DNA from: Paenibacillus sanguinis 2301083 = DSM 16941
GTDB taxonomy: Bacteria; Bacillota; Bacilli; Paenibacillales; Paenibacillaceae
Direction: 5' to 3'
DNA: 64,000 bases
Assembly (NCBI RefSeq): GCF_000374825.1
Contig: NZ_KB895378.1
Coordinates: 79,048 to 143,047 of the forward strand
Shown in pieces: positions 8,068 to 17,559 of this stretch; position 1 is the stretch's first letter; each line of letters opens with the position of its first letter. The notes beneath the pieces were generated by a model. It saw nothing but the letters and a program-made list of their open reading frames with translations. It did not search any database and was not told the origin of the DNA. Made by a program: the position numbers and the translations under genes.

Positions 8068-11000
8068 TCATGCTTCAAAAGGAAAGACCTTCTTCGTGCG
8101 ATATTGCAAATTTCCCTTCACGTCATATTCATACATCAGCTTATCCCCGGTAGGAAACACGATTTGGGTCAGTCGGCCATCGGGATGATAATTATAGGTC
8201 GCCTCGGGTGCTAGCGCCATGATTGAAACCATCAACTCGAGCTCAAGAGGCAAGGCATTTTTCTCGGACAGCTTCAAGTAATAGACTTGTCCAGCTTCCA
8301 GGTCCAGCTCCAGCACCGTATAATCAAGACCAAAGGAATCATCCTCCTGATCGGTTGAAGCCAAAGGATGAAGCAGATCAGGCTCGCTATACAAGGTCAT
8401 GACCGGGTCAAGAGACATCCCGGCAAATTCCTTGGTCACAAAGCGGTAACGCCCCGCTTCAGGCGCCAGGAATCGGTAATATCCGCCCTGTCCTGCCGCC
8501 TTGTGCACTTCAAGCACCTGACGGTGCGGCAATTCTTCAAAGATATCATGTTGGACTTCCACAAATTGAAAATTGCGATAAGGTGCGGCAAAAAGGACCG
8601 GGTTCGCCGAGGTCATCTTCAGCTCTATGGTCCCGCCAGCAGGGATAGGGGACGAGGTCGCGGTCTGCTCCCCTTCACCCACCACACTTCCACTGGCATC
8701 CAGAATCGTATAGTCGAAGTATCGGGCCTCGGAAAGGCTCGCATTGGTCAGCAGCTTTTCGGCAAAGCTGCTCTTGTTCTTGAACCCGATCTGATCCTCT
8801 GGCTCCAGCACCCGCTTCAATAACGCGGCCTCTGAGCTTGGGTCGGCCTGAAAACCCTCCCCATAAGTGAAGGTCACCGGTGGGTCTGTCGTCACCGTTA
8901 CCACCACTTGACTCCCCGTGGGGACGGAGAGATTCCCGACCTGATCGAACCCCGCCTTGTCCACGGCCCCGCTTGACAGGTAGATCGCATAATCAAATAA
9001 CGCCGCTTGACTGGCCTGTGCATCGCTGCTCAGCGTTTGGGTGCTTGGCTGCAAATTGGTAAACACATAACTTTCATTTTTGTTTAAAGTCACCTGAGGC
9101 TTCTCCTGAGGTTCACCCGGTGCACCTGTAAAGGCTGTATACACACCACCGAAAGTAATAGAAGCTGTTAGTGGGGTAACGGTAATGGAATAGCCTGAGG
9201 ATACGGGCACAGAAGAATAACGTCTGGAGCCCTTACTATCAACAGTTCCATCCGGACGATAGATCACATAAGAGAAAAGCACATTTGTTGAGGCATTACT
9301 ATATAAACGTTGCATATCTGAACTGATATTTCGATAAGTGTAGGAGGAACCCGGCGTTACGTTCGCTCGAAGCAACGCCGGATAGGCCGCAGGCGTTACA
9401 CTAATCGTATCGGTATAGGAAATCGTGATTGCACTTGCGGATTGACCTGTAATAATGGCGTACCCACCTGCCGGAATCACCACATCTCCCCTGTCCTCAA
9501 AGCCTACTCTATACACGCTGCCATCCTCGGCATGGATCGCCGCATCGAAATGACCCCCTATATCACCAGCATTGCTATTGATAGTAATGCTTTTGGAGCC
9601 GCCATTTGCAAACTGATAGGATTCCCCAAAGCCAATAAGCTGCTTGGAGATAGCTTCGCCAGGCTTGCCCTGCCAGGAGAACAGTCGGTAATTCGCCCCA
9701 AAGGTGACCGGAGCGGACACAGCCGTGACGACGATCGAATTACCACCAGAGATTACAGGGTCGGTGTACGTGTTGGCTCTCTTGCTCTGCTGGGATCCGT
9801 CCGGGTAATACTCCACCCAGTCAAACCGGTTGCTGGAACTGGCGTTGGTTCTGAGCGTACGCCGATTGCTTGATATATTGCGAAATTCATAGCTCTCCCC
9901 TTGCGAGAGTGTCACCCGGAAATGCGAAGGCTCACTGCTAGGCTCCGCCGTGAAGTCATCCGTATAATCAAAGGTAATACCCGCCGTCCCCTGCACCGTA
10001 ATGATGGCAAAGCCGCCTGCGGGTAGTTTTGGCGTACTGATCGCGTCAAAGCCCTGCGAATAATAGCTTCCATCCGCTTTATAGACCGTATAATCGTAGC
10101 GTCCACTGACCTTTCTTGCATTATTGTTCACTGGATTGGTAAGCGTGCCATTATTCGTGAATCTGTAAGAGATACCCGGCGACAGAGTCACACGGCTAAT
10201 TGCGTCATTCCGCCGGTCTCCTCCCATAAAGGTTCGGTAAGGCGCTCCTACCCGAAGCGAATTCTCCGTAATCAAGGTAAGCACGACATATCGGCCTACG
10301 GCCACCAGCGGCAAGGTAGTGGTATTGCTGCCTCGAGAGGTTTCTGTACCGTCTTCGTTGTATACTACGTAGTCAAATTTGTCCTTGGCCGTTCCGGAAT
10401 GCTCCACCCGGTCCTGCTTCGTTCCTACATTGGTAAAGATGTAGCTTTCGCCCTGCGATAAAGGAACACTGTCATAAGCAGGTTCATCCGTCTCGTAACC
10501 AAAGAAGCCTTCGTATGGAACAGCGACCGTAACAGGCTCATCCGAAGCTCCAGTCAGGATGATGGTATCTCCTACACTGAAGCTAGGCTTGATAGAAACC
10601 TCGAAGTTCGATCTTCTCAAAGAACCATCTTCCTGATAGACCGCGTAATCGTATCTTTTTCCGTTCGCTGCGGTCGCATCGCTCATAATTGACCGGGAGG
10701 CATAGGCCTGATTGGAGAAAAGATAGCTCTCCCCCTTGGACAATGTCTTCTTAAGTAGAGCAGGAACCGGGGAATAGGAATACGTCAGCTCCGGACTGAA
10801 GCTGACGGTCAAGGGCGAGGCATAGTCCACGGTGATTATAGTGGTCCCACCCCTGCTATATACACTGGCGCTGCTGGTATGGGCTATATCGTCGGCACTC
10901 ACTTTGCCATCACCATTGTAGGCGACGTAATCGTAGCGGATATCGTTGGTGGTTCTGGCATCCGTCCTGACGGATAAAAGCTTGTTCGTATCATTGGTGA

Positions 11001-11271
11001 ACTGAACACTTTGACCGGGATAGATTACCAGCTCGATTTTGTCTGCCATCAAATAAACACTGTCCGTCACCGTCGTATAAGCAGCCTCCGTAACCGCTGG
11101 CTGAGCAGCTTTGAACGATTTGCCAGCTACAACGTCAGCTACAGACCGATACACCGCCGCCGTCGGAATCACTGACTTTGGCGCTCCTTCTGTTGCTCCC
11201 GGCGCCACACCCAGACTGCCAAGCCCCAGAATTACAGCCAGGCAAGATAGCAGCGCTCTCTTGATCCTCAT
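8068..11271 (-). CDS. Secreted nine-repeat beta protein, RHS partner
   Basis: The start is ATG 11271 (GGAGG 8 bases upstream), giving 1,067 residues with a signal peptide (MRIKRALLSCLAVILGLG). The body is nine tandem units of about 90-100 residues, each with the pattern L-S-x-G-E-S-Y-x-F-x-N, then FDYxxYxxDGS, then PVTF. They look like beta sandwiches (inference). A further ~100-residue domain with YYRFLAPEAGRYRFVT resembles pre-peptidase PPC domains. The last ~40 residues are a single YD repeat (YHPDGRLTQIVFPTGDKLMY). The stop sits 47 bases before the RHS start, or overlaps its alternative ATG by 4 bases, so both are one transcript. I infer a cell-wall or RHS-shell partner; no enzyme motif is visible. 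Confidence 0.75.
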   Translation of the reverse strand: MRIKRALLSCLAVILGLGSLGVAPGATEGAPKSVIPTAAVYRSVADVVAGKSFKAAQPAVTEAAYTTVTDSVYLMADKIELVIYPGQSVQFTNDTNKLLSVRTDARTTNDIRYDYVAYNGDGKVSADDIAHTSSASVYSRGGTTIITVDYASPLTVSFSPELTYSYSPVPALLKKTLSKGESYLFSNQAYASRSIMSDATAANGKRYDYAVYQEDGSLRRSNFEVSIKPSFSVGDTIILTGASDEPVTVAVPYEGFFGYETDEPAYDSVPLSQGESYIFTNVGTKQDRVEHSGTAKDKFDYVVYNEDGTETSRGSNTTTLPLVAVGRYVVLTLITENSLRVGAPYRTFMGGDRRNDAISRVTLSPGISYRFTNNGTLTNPVNNNARKVSGRYDYTVYKADGSYYSQGFDAISTPKLPAGGFAIITVQGTAGITFDYTDDFTAEPSSEPSHFRVTLSQGESYEFRNISSNRRTLRTNASSSNRFDWVEYYPDGSQQSKRANTYTDPVISGGNSIVVTAVSAPVTFGANYRLFSWQGKPGEAISKQLIGFGESYQFANGGSKSITINSNAGDIGGHFDAAIHAEDGSVYRVGFEDRGDVVIPAGGYAIITGQSASAITISYTDTISVTPAAYPALLRANVTPGSSYTYRNISSDMQRLYSNASTNVLFSYVIYRPDGTVDSKGSRRYSSVPVSSGYSITVTPLTASITFGGVYTAFTGAPGEPQEKPQVTLNKNESYVFTNLQPSTQTLSSDAQASQAALFDYAIYLSSGAVDKAGFDQVGNLSVPTGSQVVVTVTTDPPVTFTYGEGFQADPSSEAALLKRVLEPEDQIGFKNKSSFAEKLLTNASLSEARYFDYTILDASGSVVGEGEQTATSSPIPAGGTIELKMTSANPVLFAAPYRNFQFVEVQHDIFEELPHRQVLEVHKAAGQGGYYRFLAPEAGRYRFVTKEFAGMSLDPVMTLYSEPDLLHPLASTDQEDDSFGLDYTVLELDLEAGQVYYLKLSEKNALPLELELMVSIMALAPEATYNYHPDGRLTQIVFPTGDKLMYEYDVKGNLQYRTKKVFPFEA

Positions 11272-11426
11272 ACACTTTTCCTCCACTTCCATATTCCGTA
11301 TTTGCTTACCTCCCCTTTATCGGAAATTCAAAATAGTTGATAAATAGGGATTTTGAACCATAAAAAAACATCTATTGATGTACTATCTTTGAAGTCAAAC
11401 CACGTTAAGCGGTAGTTTTTCTTGCG

Positions 11427-11455
11427 ATTATAGGATTGTTCAGCTCCGCTGAAAA
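11427..11455 (-). promoter_or_regulatory. Possible sigma-A promoter of the RHS operon
   Basis: A perfect TATAAT (minus strand, 11432-11427) stands 17 bases from TTTTCA. The -35 is weak. The remaining sequence down to the gene start (11272-11426) shows no other element, only ribosome binding sites. Confidence 0.35.
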
Positions 11456-11474
11456 CTTATAAATTCTATAAACT

Positions 11475-11509
11475 TAAAAAAATCCACCTCACAAACCATG
11501 AGATGGATT
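11475..11509 (-). terminator. Terminator of the phosphorylase gene
   Basis: On the minus strand AATCCATCTCA pairs with TGAGGTGGATT (one G-U) and runs into a T-tract. It lies about 70 bases after the phosphorylase stop. Confidence 0.85.
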
Positions 11510-11576
11510 CTTTCACACAACGAGCCAGAAACTCAGAGTCCTCTATTTAATTGAAAATAACTACACCATTGCTATA

Positions 11577-14500
11577 CTAACCTAGCTCCACCTCAATCCG
11601 GACAACCTGCCCGTTGCGCACCGCTTCGGCCAGTGGCCCTCGAATAACGGGACCGTCGATCACTACGGGATGTCCATCGGCTTGATACAGGGTTTGCCGC
11701 TGAACGGCTGCCCCCTTTTCCCCATACGTGTTTCTCTTCGCTGGATTGTGATAGCTCACCTCGGTTGCGCCGAGGAACCGGAAGGATACCTTACCCGCTT
11801 CATCGAACATCCAGCCGGGGAGCAATGGGCTTAAGCGTAGCTGTAATTCTCCGTCCTGAACGCGGAAGATTTGCTGCCCGGCCATCATCGTAACCCACAT
11901 GCTAAGGAACTCTGCCGTTGAGCCGCTTAGCCGGGCCACGTAGCCACGCCCGTGCGTAGCCGGGTCCGGGTTGACGCTGGTAGCGATGAAGGAGGAATTC
12001 TCCAACGTGCTTCGTCCATAGACCGCCGGATCAAGGAATGGCACCAGCGAAGTCTTGATTTCAGCAAAAAATTCATCCGTCAGGCCGCTCTTGAGCAATG
12101 CCAACAGATATTTATAGCTCATATGCATGAACACCGATTCCCGCTCCAGCCAGCCTGCGGTAAAGGCGCGAATTCTCCCGATTTCATGTCCTTCCTCAGC
12201 CAGGCTAACCGATGTCTTGTACATCCCCAGCTTCTTGTCGAACAAGTCGCTGCTATAGATCAGCTCGTATGTCCGCTTCGCTTCAACCGGGTCCTTGGCC
12301 CCCTTCATCCAGCGTGCAGGCCCTTCCAGAAAGTGAGGCAAGGGACGCGCGTGGAAAGCTTTCACTACAGCCTTGGGCAAGCCGTAGCCGCTCATTACCG
12401 GCTCTCCTTGTTCATTAACAACCGCCTCAAACTCGGTTGCTTCAAAGGCAAAATAGGTCGGCGTCAGCCCATTGCCCATGTCCACGGCCTGCCTGATACC
12501 CCGTTCCAGCTTCTCTAGCATCCGCGCTGTCAGATCAGCAACCACGCTGAGCTGGAAGCTTTCCTCTGTTCCGCGAATACCAAAGCGAATGGCCTCCCTA
12601 TACCGCTCGCGCACTCCGGCTACCTGATCCCAATAGGTAAAAGCATCCGACACTCCAGTCAAATGATCTTCCAGCAGTACGCCTACATCCTTGAGCAATT
12701 CCGCCATTTCTTCCGGCAGCATAACTTCGCGTTCACATTGCTCCAGGCATACCTGATGCACAAACCGCAATAACCACTGCAGCTCGAACGTCTCGCTCAT
12801 TCCCGAGCCGAACAAGCCCGGCAAGCCGTTCATGGCATCATTCCAGCCCGGTTTATTGCCTTCCATTTCAATCCCCATGCCATAAGGATCAAGGGTGGCG
12901 AACTTAATCAGTCCCAACGCCACCAGCTTGGCGATCAGGTTCGTACGGTAGATGTCGCCTGTACCCTGCCCTGTTCTCAGCCAGTTCGTAGCCTGCATGG
13001 TCAGTCCCCATCGGCTCAGCTTCTCTTCATCATGGACTAAGGAGCCGAACTGGCGAACATGGCCCCCGCTAAGCACATACTTTTCACTGCGCGGCAGCAC
13101 CCGGGCCGGACTATCGAAGAACGTATAGTCCTGTTCTGCAAATAACAATTTTTCCTTTCGATCGGGGAAGACGTCAAGGTATGTCTCAATGAGGTCCATA
13201 TTGTACGTCCAATGATCGGACCAATACCCTTCCCCGAAGGATGCTTCAATATGCTGCTCGGAGAGGGATAAAATCCCGTTTAATAGCTCTTCCTGCTCTA
13301 CGTTAAGCCCTGTGCCACTGGAGATGACATAGGAAATAATGTTGCCCGGTCTGAACGAATTCCGGCAGATTTCCGCCAGTTCCTTATGCCCTGAGGCCAC
13401 CGCCCTGTTCAGGAACGCCTCCAGTTCTCCGCTTCGCTCCTCCGGTACGCGGAAGCTGGTGCCCTCCACAGAGAGTGGATTGTATCCATCCGCCTGAATC
13501 AGACTAAAGAACGTCCGGATATTGAATGTCCCCACACGGGGATTAAAATAAATATCATTGCGGCGATTCTGGTTCGCATCGCGGAAATTGCCGTTCCCCT
13601 GGGAGTAATACTCCGGGGCGATCGAGAAGAAATTATAGTCACGCTCCAGATCGCCATGCTTGCGGGAATAGAGATGGATAACAAAGCCTTCCCGTCCATT
13701 CTCAAAAATAAACGGATATCCGCCACGCAGGAAATTGTCCAGATAGCTTTGCTTGCAATAAGCATCAAACAGCGGCAAGGCTGTCTTCGTGGTAATGTCA
13801 GCCGTTAGCTCTTCCGTCAGCTCTCTCGCCTCAGCATATTTTCTGGCAATATAAGCTGGATCCGTCAAGGAGGCTGCCTTCGCATTGAGCCGGTCTACAC
13901 TATCGATGTGCCCAATCAGCGTGTACAAACGTCGGCTTTCTCCCCGGTCAAGCTCTGCCTGCAGAGCGGAAAATCCACATGGCACCTTATTGGTGCAATA
14001 TTGAGCCTCCGCCATGAGCGCAGCCAGTCCCGCGGAAGCAAGCCGTTCGGGATAAGCCAGCGACGTATTCTCCCCGAAGATCACGGAGAAGTCGGCTATC
14101 GTCGGTACTAACTGGCCATCATCGCCAAAGGACAGGTAGAAATGTCCGCTTTGCACCTCGCTGACCTCAGCCTCATCGTGAGTACTGGAACGGACGCGAT
14201 AATAAGGGATCCCTTTGTCCATATTCCCCACTTCCATCCAGCTTCGCAGCAAATTCCCGACTTCCTTATAACCGGCATTCTCTACACCGTAAGGAAGGAT
14301 CTCCGGCAAGCCGTCCAGCATTTCCAGCCGGATCGGCGTGTCAGAAATGTTTGTGATCTCGACTTGGCGAACCAATGCAGCATAGTCATCGTTGGGCACC
14401 TGAAAATAAGTGATTTTCAACTCCAGCCCCTGTGCCTTGTTCACCTCAGATATCACTAGCTCATTGGGCAGAATACGCATGCTGCGGACAGCCGAATTGT

Positions 14501-14798
14501 CGGGAAATGCGCTCTGGAAGGGCTCATAAATCCCCTCGCCCCCGGCCACCTTGATAAAGGTCCGAAATCCCTTCATCGCAACCGATTGATACGTAATACT
14601 GGCAGGCGAGAACTCCATAATCGGACTGTTCTTGTCCCGTACTCCAAAGCTGCAAATTCCTTGCCCGCGATTGACGTAGAACGTCCACATGGGAATTCCC
14701 TTTAATCCGGCAAGCCCGGGCAGGAAGCTGGAGAAGGGCTTGGCCCGGTCGTACTGATCAATGATAAAAGCATTTTGGTCGAAGCTATAGCTAGACAT
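11577..14798 (-). CDS. Large inverting glycoside phosphorylase (GH94/GH161-like)
   Basis: This 1,073-residue cytosolic enzyme has no signal peptide; ATG 14798 follows GGAGGAATAAACG. The N-terminus carries NRGQGICSFGV and MKGFRTFIKV, typical of the beta-sandwich domain of cellobiose-phosphorylase-type enzymes. The central part has ENGREGFVIHLYSRKHGDLE and FNIRTFFSLIQADGYNP, and the (alpha/alpha)6 domain has GWNDAMNGLPGLFGSGMSE, equivalent to the DWND general-acid region of clan GH-Q. The length fits the GH149/GH161 beta-1,3-glucan phosphorylases better than GH94 cellobiose phosphorylase (about 800 residues). The likely reaction is phosphorolysis of a beta-linked oligoglucan to a glucose 1-phosphate; the exact linkage is not provable here. 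An 18-bp palindrome 79 bases upstream and the adjacent LacI gene suggest sugar-induced expression. Confidence 0.65.
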   Translation of the reverse strand: MSSYSFDQNAFIIDQYDRAKPFSSFLPGLAGLKGIPMWTFYVNRGQGICSFGVRDKNSPIMEFSPASITYQSVAMKGFRTFIKVAGGEGIYEPFQSAFPDNSAVRSMRILPNELVISEVNKAQGLELKITYFQVPNDDYAALVRQVEITNISDTPIRLEMLDGLPEILPYGVENAGYKEVGNLLRSWMEVGNMDKGIPYYRVRSSTHDEAEVSEVQSGHFYLSFGDDGQLVPTIADFSVIFGENTSLAYPERLASAGLAALMAEAQYCTNKVPCGFSALQAELDRGESRRLYTLIGHIDSVDRLNAKAASLTDPAYIARKYAEARELTEELTADITTKTALPLFDAYCKQSYLDNFLRGGYPFIFENGREGFVIHLYSRKHGDLERDYNFFSIAPEYYSQGNGNFRDANQNRRNDIYFNPRVGTFNIRTFFSLIQADGYNPLSVEGTSFRVPEERSGELEAFLNRAVASGHKELAEICRNSFRPGNIISYVISSGTGLNVEQEELLNGILSLSEQHIEASFGEGYWSDHWTYNMDLIETYLDVFPDRKEKLLFAEQDYTFFDSPARVLPRSEKYVLSGGHVRQFGSLVHDEEKLSRWGLTMQATNWLRTGQGTGDIYRTNLIAKLVALGLIKFATLDPYGMGIEMEGNKPGWNDAMNGLPGLFGSGMSETFELQWLLRFVHQVCLEQCEREVMLPEEMAELLKDVGVLLEDHLTGVSDAFTYWDQVAGVRERYREAIRFGIRGTEESFQLSVVADLTARMLEKLERGIRQAVDMGNGLTPTYFAFEATEFEAVVNEQGEPVMSGYGLPKAVVKAFHARPLPHFLEGPARWMKGAKDPVEAKRTYELIYSSDLFDKKLGMYKTSVSLAEEGHEIGRIRAFTAGWLERESVFMHMSYKYLLALLKSGLTDEFFAEIKTSLVPFLDPAVYGRSTLENSSFIATSVNPDPATHGRGYVARLSGSTAEFLSMWVTMMAGQQIFRVQDGELQLRLSPLLPGWMFDEAGKVSFRFLGATEVSYHNPAKRNTYGEKGAAVQRQTLYQADGHPVVIDGPVIRGPLAEAVRNGQVVRIEVELG

Positions 14799-14876
14799 TC
14801 GTTTATTCCTCCGTTCTATAAGTGTGTGCAGGCTGCAAGCCCATCAACATATCCCAAGAACCTGGCAACCACGCCG

Positions 14877-14894
14877 TCCGAAACCGGTTTCGGA
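14877..14894. promoter_or_regulatory. LacI-type operator upstream of the phosphorylase
   Basis: A perfect 18-bp palindrome, TCCGAAACCGGTTTCGGA, with the central CG typical of LacI-family sites. It lies between the LacI stop and the phosphorylase start, where a repressor would block that promoter. Confidence 0.75.
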
Positions 14895-14923
14895 AATGCT
14901 GGAAAAAAAACGGTCAAGCTGGA

Positions 14924-15928
14924 CTAAATGGCACAGCATGACTCGCGTACCACCAGCTTCACCGGGATGATGTCGCTCTGGACAGTTTCCCCGTCTTCTA
15001 TGGAATAGATTAACATGTCGGCGGCCCTGCTGCCAAGTGCATATGTATTTTGTCTTATCGTGGTTAGCGCCGGTGTCAAATACCGGGCCATTTGAATATC
15101 GTCGAAGCCGACCAGCGAGATGTCTTCAGGCACACGAAGGCCATGCCGTTTGATCGCCCTCATGGCGCCAACAGCCAAATTATCGCCCGCAGCAACGACT
15201 GCGGTGGGGCGCTCCCTGGCCCGTAGCAGCTCTTCCATCGCCGCTTCTCCGCTCTCCACCGTATAATCGTAGCTGGCTTGTACGATATGCTTCGGAAGCA
15301 CAGGCAAGCCAAGCTCCTGCATAGCTTCCATGTATCCGGCTAGCCGTTGTCCCCCCGCAAAGGTGGGTCCCCCGCCCAGATGAGCAATATGCCGATGACC
15401 CAAGCCATACAGGTATTTCACAGCCTGCCTGCTGCCCTCCACATTGTCGGAGTACACCGTACTCTTGACCATAGATTGCTGATCAAGCAGCACGCATGGA
15501 AGACTGGCATTCAATAGCTCCTCATAATAAGGATCTGTCGCATCCGGCAGGATCACCACAACTCCATCAATGCCGCGAATCTTGCAATGCTCCAGGTAGC
15601 CATGCTCCCTGCCTCCAATATCCTTGGACAAGAACATGAGATCATACCCTTTGGCGGTAGCTACCTGCTTGAACCCTTCAATAACGCCCCCGAAGAAGGG
15701 ATGCAAAATACCCGCGCCAGAAGGCTCGATATATAACACGCCGATCGTCCATGAACGCTTGGTCGTTAATGAGCGGGCATGGCCATTCGGGATATAGCCA
15801 AGCTCAGCGGCCGTATCCAATATTTTGCGGCGAGTCTTCTCGCTGACATCGGAATAGCCATTGAACACCTTGGACACGGTAGCCGCAGAATATCCGGTTT
15901 TTTGCGCAATATCATAAATCGTAATCAT
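14924..15928 (-). CDS. LacI-family transcriptional regulator
   Basis: The 334-residue protein has an N-terminal LacI helix-turn-helix (IYDIAQKTGYSAATVSKVFNG, hinge GYIPNGHARSL) and a periplasmic-binding-protein-like effector domain (AVVAAGDNLAVGAMRAIKRHG, ISLVGFDDIQMARYLTP). ATG 15928 follows GGGAGG. It sits directly upstream of the phosphorylase on the same strand, with the palindromic operator between them, so it probably represses that gene and is released by the substrate or a breakdown product. Whether it also controls itself is unclear; no second operator was seen upstream. Confidence 0.9.
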   Translation of the reverse strand: MITIYDIAQKTGYSAATVSKVFNGYSDVSEKTRRKILDTAAELGYIPNGHARSLTTKRSWTIGVLYIEPSGAGILHPFFGGVIEGFKQVATAKGYDLMFLSKDIGGREHGYLEHCKIRGIDGVVVILPDATDPYYEELLNASLPCVLLDQQSMVKSTVYSDNVEGSRQAVKYLYGLGHRHIAHLGGGPTFAGGQRLAGYMEAMQELGLPVLPKHIVQASYDYTVESGEAAMEELLRARERPTAVVAAGDNLAVGAMRAIKRHGLRVPEDISLVGFDDIQMARYLTPALTTIRQNTYALGSRAADMLIYSIEDGETVQSDIIPVKLVVRESCCAI

Positions 15929-16145
15929 CCTTTTACCTCCCTAGGCTTGTTAATCAAGCTTTAAGCCCAGTTCTCTTGCTAATCATTGGCAATTGTAGCC
16001 GCGAGCTTACGAGAAGTCAACCATTTGGACTTAGACAGCAATGGGAACTTAAGGGTTATTCCAGGGAACGAAACCTCTTATGAGTGAAAGACCCGATGAT
16101 CGGGAACACTCCATTTATATCAGGTGAAAAAAGGAGCGAGTTGTC

Positions 16146-16337
16146 ATGAATTCATACGAGGATAAAACCGCCGCAGATTTTGAATATGAGCGCTATAAGC
16201 TGTTGAAGGAATATCGCCCTGAGAACGATATCCCTAACGATGATCTTCTCCCCCATGATACCCAAGTGGTCCAGGGAATCAGTAAATCTCTGCCCGATGC
16301 CGAACAATCGCCAAGCGAACGGCAACGCAAGGATTAA
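16146..16337 (+). CDS. Small acidic hypothetical protein
   Basis: A 63-residue hydrophilic protein (contains FEYERYKLLKEYRPEN and ends PSERQRKD). A strong AAGGAG lies 10 bases before the ATG, which supports real translation. It has no membrane segment, signal or known motif. It converges with the diguanylate cyclase gene, with 17 bases between their ends. Function unknown. Confidence 0.6.
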   Translation: MNSYEDKTAADFEYERYKLLKEYRPENDIPNDDLLPHDTQVVQGISKSLPDAEQSPSERQRKD

Positions 16338-16354
16338 AAATGTAAAAACGGACC

Positions 16355-17428
16355 TTATTCGGCCCGGTATACCCTGTTTCTTCCCGCTTTCTTCGCTTGG
16401 TACAGAGCTTGATCCGCTTTTGTCACCAGCTCTTCGCCCGCGATGTCTGGATAGGTGGCGCTCCCCGCTGAAATCGTCAACTGCAACTCTTGTCCATCCT
16501 CCAGAATGAATCGGTGTTGCTCCACAGTACTGCGCAACCGCTCGGCAATTGCCGCGATCTGTTCCGCACTGCATCGATCCACCAGAATGAAAAATTCCTC
16601 TCCCCCTTTCCGGGAGATCTGGTCTCCCGGGCGGAAGGTCTCCCTCAGAACATCGGCAAATTGTCTCAGCACGGCGTCTCCCGCCGGATGCCCATACGTA
16701 TCATTAACTTGCTTGAAATAATCGATATCAACGATTAGCAAGGTGAAGGGAATATGATCACAGTTAGTCGCTGCCATCTTCTGCTCAATGATGGCTTCAA
16801 ACGCCCTTGAATTGAACAAGCTCGTTAAGAAGTCGCGGTTGGCCGCCTCCTGCATCATTTTCACCGAATCCTCGGCTTCCCGCAAATGGGTTAGCATCAG
16901 ATGAATGAAGATACCGGCAATCAGGAACAAAAATATATACAAAGCGATATCCCGCCAGGAACGATGCTCAAGCAGAACGCTCAGCAAAATCCCCGTGTTC
17001 AACGCAGACAATCCCAAAGCCACCAGCCAACGCTTGAACGTAATCGTCTTCCGCCATCGTATGATGATCAGCCCGCACATCAGCGTTATAAACGCATAAA
17101 GTGGTCCGATGAGAGAAATGGCGGCCACGCCCTGCAGATAAATCAGTTGGTAGAGGACGATAATAACTGTAGTAACCACTCCCGACAACCAACCTCCCAA
17201 AGGAATGGAAATTAGAATGGGGAGTTGGTGGAAGTCTGCAACTATTTGCGAGGATAGAGGAAAATCATAATACATAAGCAATACGCCAAGCAAGCCGAGC
17301 ACGGCACCAAGCAGCAGACGAGTATATACTGTATTCTCCGAGTGGCTGAACACCTTGCTTCTCACAATATGACCCAGGTAAATAAACGTCGTGATCACCG
17401 TGAAATTGTTGAATAAGCCCTGCAGCAT
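16355..17428 (-). CDS. Membrane diguanylate cyclase (GGDEF)
   Basis: Residues 1-180 hold about six membrane segments of the 5TM-LYT sensor type (YLQGVAAISLIGPLYAFITL). Residues 190-357 are a GGDEF domain with active-site GGEEF at 275-279, metal-binding DIDYFKQVND, and an inhibitory RxxD site (RPGD, 266-269) five residues before it. All key residues are present, so it should make cyclic di-GMP and be product-inhibited. ATG 17428 follows GAGG at a 9-base spacing. The signal sensed by the membrane domain is not visible from sequence. Confidence 0.92.
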   Translation of the reverse strand: MLQGLFNNFTVITTFIYLGHIVRSKVFSHSENTVYTRLLLGAVLGLLGVLLMYYDFPLSSQIVADFHQLPILISIPLGGWLSGVVTTVIIVLYQLIYLQGVAAISLIGPLYAFITLMCGLIIIRWRKTITFKRWLVALGLSALNTGILLSVLLEHRSWRDIALYIFLFLIAGIFIHLMLTHLREAEDSVKMMQEAANRDFLTSLFNSRAFEAIIEQKMAATNCDHIPFTLLIVDIDYFKQVNDTYGHPAGDAVLRQFADVLRETFRPGDQISRKGGEEFFILVDRCSAEQIAAIAERLRSTVEQHRFILEDGQELQLTISAGSATYPDIAGEELVTKADQALYQAKKAGRNRVYRAE

Positions 17429-17559
17429 CTGAAGTACCTCACTAATGTCCGTTTGACAGCAATGTTAGCATACCATATTGCAACGTCAATTATAAATTTT
17501 CGCTCATACTATAATGACGTCTTCCATGGTATAATCGCATAGATGAAAGGGTGAGCGGG

